From assembly GCA_002311655.1 (NCBI GenBank), contig DBYZ01000014.1:1-64000 (forward strand): DNA of 64,000 bases. Reading direction: 5' to 3'. The position numbers and the translations under genes are program-made. The notes below the pieces were generated by a model that saw nothing but the letters and a program-made list of their open reading frames with translations, had not been told where the DNA came from and did not search any database. This DNA is from Bacteroidales bacterium UBA1173. Lineage in GTDB: Bacteria; Bacteroidota; Bacteroidia; Bacteroidales; F082. Below, piece by piece: positions 61,762 to 64,000 of the stretch (positions are counted from its first letter, which is position 1; every line of letters begins with the position of its first letter).

Positions 61762-62648
61762 AGGTTATTAATGCAATTTTTTAATGACTCCTTCCAATGC
61801 GGAATCGTGATATTTAACTTATTTTTAATTTTCGTTTTGTCGAGGACAGAATAGCTTGGACGCTTGACTTTGCTCGGGAACTCGTCGCTGTGGCATGGCT
61901 GAATGTCGCAGCTGTTGCCGCTCAGTTCGCAGATCTCTTTCGCGAAGTCGTACCAGCTGATGACTCCTTCATTGCTGAAATGATAAATTGAGTTTGAAGT
62001 TTGAAGTTTGGAGTTTGAAGTTTGAAGTTTGGAGTTTGAAGTTTTTAATTCTCCAATAATAATCATTATTACTTTTGCGAGGTCCAATGCGTATGTAGGG
62101 GTGCCTACTTGGTCGAAGACAACTTTCAGGCTGTCTCTTTCCGATGTCAGTTTGCGCATCGTTTTCACGAAATTGTTACCAAACTCGCTGTAAAGCCATG
62201 CGGTTCTGATAATCACATAGTTACATCCGACTTTTTGAATAGCCTGTTCGCCGTGTAGCTTGGTTCTGCCGTAGGCTCCGGTAGGGTTTACAGGCTCGTC
62301 TTCGGTGCGTGGTGTGTTGCCCTCATTGCCGCCGAAAACGTAATCCGTGGAGATGTGGATGAGCGTGGCATTGTTTTCTTTGCAGGCTTTTGCAAGATTC
62401 TCAACTGCTTGAGCGTTAATGAGTTCCGCTGTCGCTTCGTCGTCTTCTGCCTTGTCGACGTTTGTGTATGCCGCACAGTTGACAATCACCTCAACTTTAT
62501 TGTCTTTGACACATTTGCTCACGGCTTCATAACTCGTGATGTCGAGTTCCTCCACATCGGTGAAGATGTAGCGGTCGGAGCTTCCTTTGGAAACTATCCG
62601 CATCTCGTTGCCGAGCTGACCGTTGGCACCTGTGACTAATATATTCAT
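61758..62648 (-). CDS. rfbD: dTDP-4-dehydrorhamnose reductase with an in-frame tandem repeat insert
   Basis: 296 residues. It reduces dTDP-4-keto-L-rhamnose with NAD(P)H, the last step of dTDP-rhamnose synthesis. NAD loop VTGANGQLGNEMR; catalytic YxxxK is YGRTKLHGEQ; HISTDYVFGG is conserved. Between GELK and IYHFSNEGVISWYDFA the protein carries TSNSKLQTSNSKLQTSNS, encoded by a 21-bp tandem of the dispersed TTTGAAG repeat. Other RmlD proteins go directly from helix to strand there. The insert is in frame and on a surface connection, so activity may be kept. Confidence 0.93.
   Translation of the reverse strand: MNILVTGANGQLGNEMRIVSKGSSDRYIFTDVEELDITSYEAVSKCVKDNKVEVIVNCAAYTNVDKAEDDEATAELINAQAVENLAKACKENNATLIHISTDYVFGGNEGNTPRTEDEPVNPTGAYGRTKLHGEQAIQKVGCNYVIIRTAWLYSEFGNNFVKTMRKLTSERDSLKVVFDQVGTPTYALDLAKVIMIIIGELKTSNSKLQTSNSKLQTSNSIYHFSNEGVISWYDFAKEICELSGNSCDIQPCHSDEFPSKVKRPSYSVLDKTKIKNKLNITIPHWKESLKNCINNL
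61990..62046. repeat. Tandem 21-bp repeat inside rfbD (family 3)
   Basis: Two copies of a 21-base unit (GAGTTTGAAGTTTGAAGTTT plus G) at 61990-62010 and 62011-62031 and a partial third copy. On the minus strand each unit encodes KLQTSNS. Confidence 0.85.
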
Positions 62649-62690
62649 CTATAATATCTTTTCATCTAACATCGAAAAACTCGAAAAACA

Positions 62691-63257
62691 CTAATCTTTT
62701 CCTTCATATATAAAGGGTGACTCAAAATCTTTAAACAATGGATGATGTTTGTCTTTTTCCGACAAAATGACTTTGTTTTCTGGTATTAACCAGTTGATAT
62801 TCAAATCTTTATCGTTCCATTGCAGTGCTCCTTCGCTTTGTGGGGCGTAGTAATTGTCGCATTTGTACTGGAATACCGCCTCTTTGCTCAAAACCGAAAA
62901 ACCGTGGGCAAATCCGCGTGGGATGTAAAACATCCGGTGGTTTTCCTCGCTCAGCTCGCAAGCGACGTGTTTTCCGTATGTCGGAGAGCCTTTGCGGATG
63001 TCGACAGCCACGTCAAGGACACTGCCTCTCACGCAGCGCACCAGCTTCGCTTGGGCAAACGGAGGCATCTGAAAATGCAGTCCGCGCACCACACCATAGC
63101 ATGATTTTGATTCGTTATCCTGCACGAAAACACTGGTTATTCCATGTTTTTCAAGATCACGCTGTGAATATGACTCAAAAAAATATCCCCTCGCATCGCC
63201 GAAAACTTTCGGTTCGATGATCACAACTCCTTCAATATCAGTTCTTATTATTTCCAT
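62691..63257 (-). CDS. rfbC: dTDP-4-dehydrorhamnose 3,5-epimerase
   Basis: 188 residues from the ATG at 63257; an in-frame TTG at 63272 lies within promoter sequence. It is a cupin that epimerises C3 and C5 of dTDP-4-keto-6-deoxyglucose. VVRGLHFQMPPFAQAKLVRC holds the catalytic His, and YIPRGFAHGFSVLS and KCDNYYAPQSEGALQWND are conserved. It is first of the rfbC-rfbD-rfbB series, 42 bases before rfbD. Confidence 0.93.
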   Translation of the reverse strand: MEIIRTDIEGVVIIEPKVFGDARGYFFESYSQRDLEKHGITSVFVQDNESKSCYGVVRGLHFQMPPFAQAKLVRCVRGSVLDVAVDIRKGSPTYGKHVACELSEENHRMFYIPRGFAHGFSVLSKEAVFQYKCDNYYAPQSEGALQWNDKDLNINWLIPENKVILSEKDKHHPLFKDFESPFIYEGKD

Positions 63258-63280
63258 TTCAAAAATACACAAATAACTCG

Positions 63281-63288
63281 CAAAAATA
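63281..63288 (-). promoter_or_regulatory. -7 box of the sugar-nucleotide operon
   Basis: The minus strand reads TATTTTTG, 23 bases before the rfbC ATG. A second TATTTTTG at 63267-63260 is too close to the ATG to give a normal leader. Confidence 0.55.
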
Positions 63289-63330
63289 CATAATTAAAAA
63301 TTATTATCAAAGAAAAAAGTGAAATAATTT

Positions 63331-63407
63331 CGTCTTTAGTCATCATTATCGAGCTGGCGCCTCGCTGCGCTCGCCGAGGCTCTCTAATTGACGACTAAAG
63401 ACTAAGG
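63331..63407. repeat. Dispersed repeat family 2, copy 3
   Basis: CGTCTTTAGTC on the left and GACGACTAAAGACTAAGG on the right enclose a GC-rich hairpin (GCGCCTCGCTGCGCTCGCCGAG). It lies between divergent rfbC and tsaB. Confidence 0.65.
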
Positions 63408-63502
63408 ATTCTGCGAAATCGGTGAGCGTCAGCGAACTAAATCATTGTGGAAGAAAAGTATGGGAGAATAATTCTGCGTTTTTCTGCGATATCTGCGAGA
63501 GA
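63408..63502. repeat. Dispersed repeat family 4, copy 4
   Basis: ATTCTGCGAAATCGGTGAGC, AGCGAACTAAATC, TGTGGAAGAAAAG, then TTCTGCG and ATCTGCGAGAG. It shares its middle part with the copy at 12555-12655 and ends just before the tsaB -7 box. Confidence 0.6.
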
Positions 63503-63507
63503 TTTTA

Positions 63508-63515
63508 TATCTTTG
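63508..63515 (+). promoter_or_regulatory. -7 box of tsaB
   Basis: TATCTTTG, 16 bases before the ATG at 63532. Confidence 0.6.
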
Positions 63516-63531
63516 CAAAAATTTTAAAGAA

Positions 63532-64000
63532 ATGATTCTTTGTCTTGAAACTGCAACTCCATCGTGTTCGGTGGCTCTCGTTCATAACGGCGAGGTTTTG
63601 GCTTGTGAGGAAGACCCGAAAGGCCAGAATCACTCGGAAAAAATCACACTTTTCATCGATTCTGTGATGAAAAAAGCTGGTGTTTCTTACTCCCAACTTG
63701 ATGCTGTCGCCGTCAGCATGGGACCAGGCTCATACACCGGATTGAGAATCGGAGTGAGTACCGCGAAAGGCATCTGCTACGCTGTTTCAAAGCCGTTAAT
63801 CGCTGTCGAAACATTGCACGCAATGGCATTTGGCGGTTTGTCCGTCATTTCGAGCGAAGTCGAGAAATCACCGGCAAAAAATTCATTCGGAAATCATCCG
63901 ATATTAATCCCTATGATTGACGCCCGCCGCATGGAGGTCTACGCCGCCATCTTCGACGAAAACGTCAATAAAATAAAGGATACAGAAGCGGTTATCATTG
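63532..64000 (+). CDS. tsaB: tRNA threonylcarbamoyladenosine protein TsaB, 5' part
   Basis: The first 156 codons of TsaB; the gene runs off the window. It is the partner of TsaD in making t6A37 in ANN-decoding tRNAs. Recognised by ILCLETATPSCSVALVHNGE, SVSYSQLDAVAVSMGPGSY-type sequence (SMGPGSYTGLRIGVSTAKG) and PMIDARRMEVYAAIFDE. Between AMAFGG and ILIPMIDARR there is an extra segment LSVISSEVEKSPAKNSFGN, encoded by a half copy of repeat family 1 (63843-63875). Most TsaB proteins have only a few residues there. Confidence 0.9.
   Translation, partial: MILCLETATPSCSVALVHNGEVLACEEDPKGQNHSEKITLFIDSVMKKAGVSYSQLDAVAVSMGPGSYTGLRIGVSTAKGICYAVSKPLIAVETLHAMAFGGLSVISSEVEKSPAKNSFGNHPILIPMIDARRMEVYAAIFDENVNKIKDTEAVII
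63843..63875. repeat. Half copy of repeat family 1 inside tsaB (copy D)
   Basis: CGTCATTTCGAGCGAAGTCG followed by AGAAATCACCGGC matches the left arm of copies A and B. It is read in frame as VISSEVEKSP. Confidence 0.8.

Overview
The window is a stretch of chromosome from an uncultivated-type Bacteroidota, most likely Bacteroidales. Three lines of evidence support this. Almost every promoter visible has the Bacteroidota -7 box TAnnTTTG. Four secreted proteins end in type IX secretion (T9SS) sorting domains. Family content and gene order are typical of the phylum: a polysaccharide flippase-dut-TPR-DUF4292-EnvC block, ileS-dksA-lspA, DUF4175-ybeY-mnmG, DPP11, DUF4954 and FeoAB. A genus cannot be named from sequence alone. 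No CRISPR array, transposase, integrase or prophage was seen.

Layout. 1-5 kb: a broken flavodoxin gene, a condensation-like acyltransferase, an AraC remnant, an operator of three direct repeats, a T9SS protein and a membrane-tethered TPR/AraC-type regulator. 5-10.5 kb: housekeeping genes (Sfp-type transferase, TM1266-like regulator, ComF, RlmH, the acidic-specific dipeptidyl peptidase DPP11, a gate-domain transporter). 10.5-12.9 kb: a von Willebrand A/beta-barrel fusion, a candidate structured ncRNA and tRNA-Pro. 12.9-18.8 kb: cell-envelope operon (minus strand). 18.8-28 kb: orphan sensor kinase, methyltransferase, mnmG with a perfect parS site on each side, ybeY and DUF4175. 28-32 kb: a two-gene cassette and a second T9SS protein/TPR-HTH regulator pair whose two promoters share one operator design. 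32-36.8 kb: gltX, folB, then a cobalamin riboswitch driving two T9SS surface proteins and a CWC protein. 36.7-43.9 kb: FeoAB, a carbonic anhydrase/unknown/Vat-like/SMR operon, tRNA-Cys, a YeiH-type transporter and a porin. 44-50 kb: ileS-dksA-lspA-atpD-atpC. 50-52 kb: ROK kinase and tRNA-Thr. 52-63.3 kb: surface-polysaccharide sugar-nucleotide operon (rfbC-rfbD-rfbB and seven further genes). 63.5 kb to the end: the 5' part of tsaB.

How the parts work together. Envelope and surface biology dominate: nucleotide sugars, a flippase, an EnvC-type cell-division factor, T9SS cargo and nutrient capture (B12, Fe2+). The most interesting signals are: (a) two loci pairing a lipoprotein-TPR-transmembrane-HTH regulator with a T9SS-exported protein, with operator repeats found upstream of one or both genes; (b) a cobalamin riboswitch in front of a tandem transcobalamin/DUF4430-like T9SS protein; (c) two perfect parS sites flanking mnmG, suggesting nearness to the replication origin; (d) several dispersed short repeat families, two of which sit in frame inside housekeeping enzymes (rfbD, tsaB) and one of which encodes the C-terminus of gltX. 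All functional calls rest on motif recognition by eye; no database search was run.
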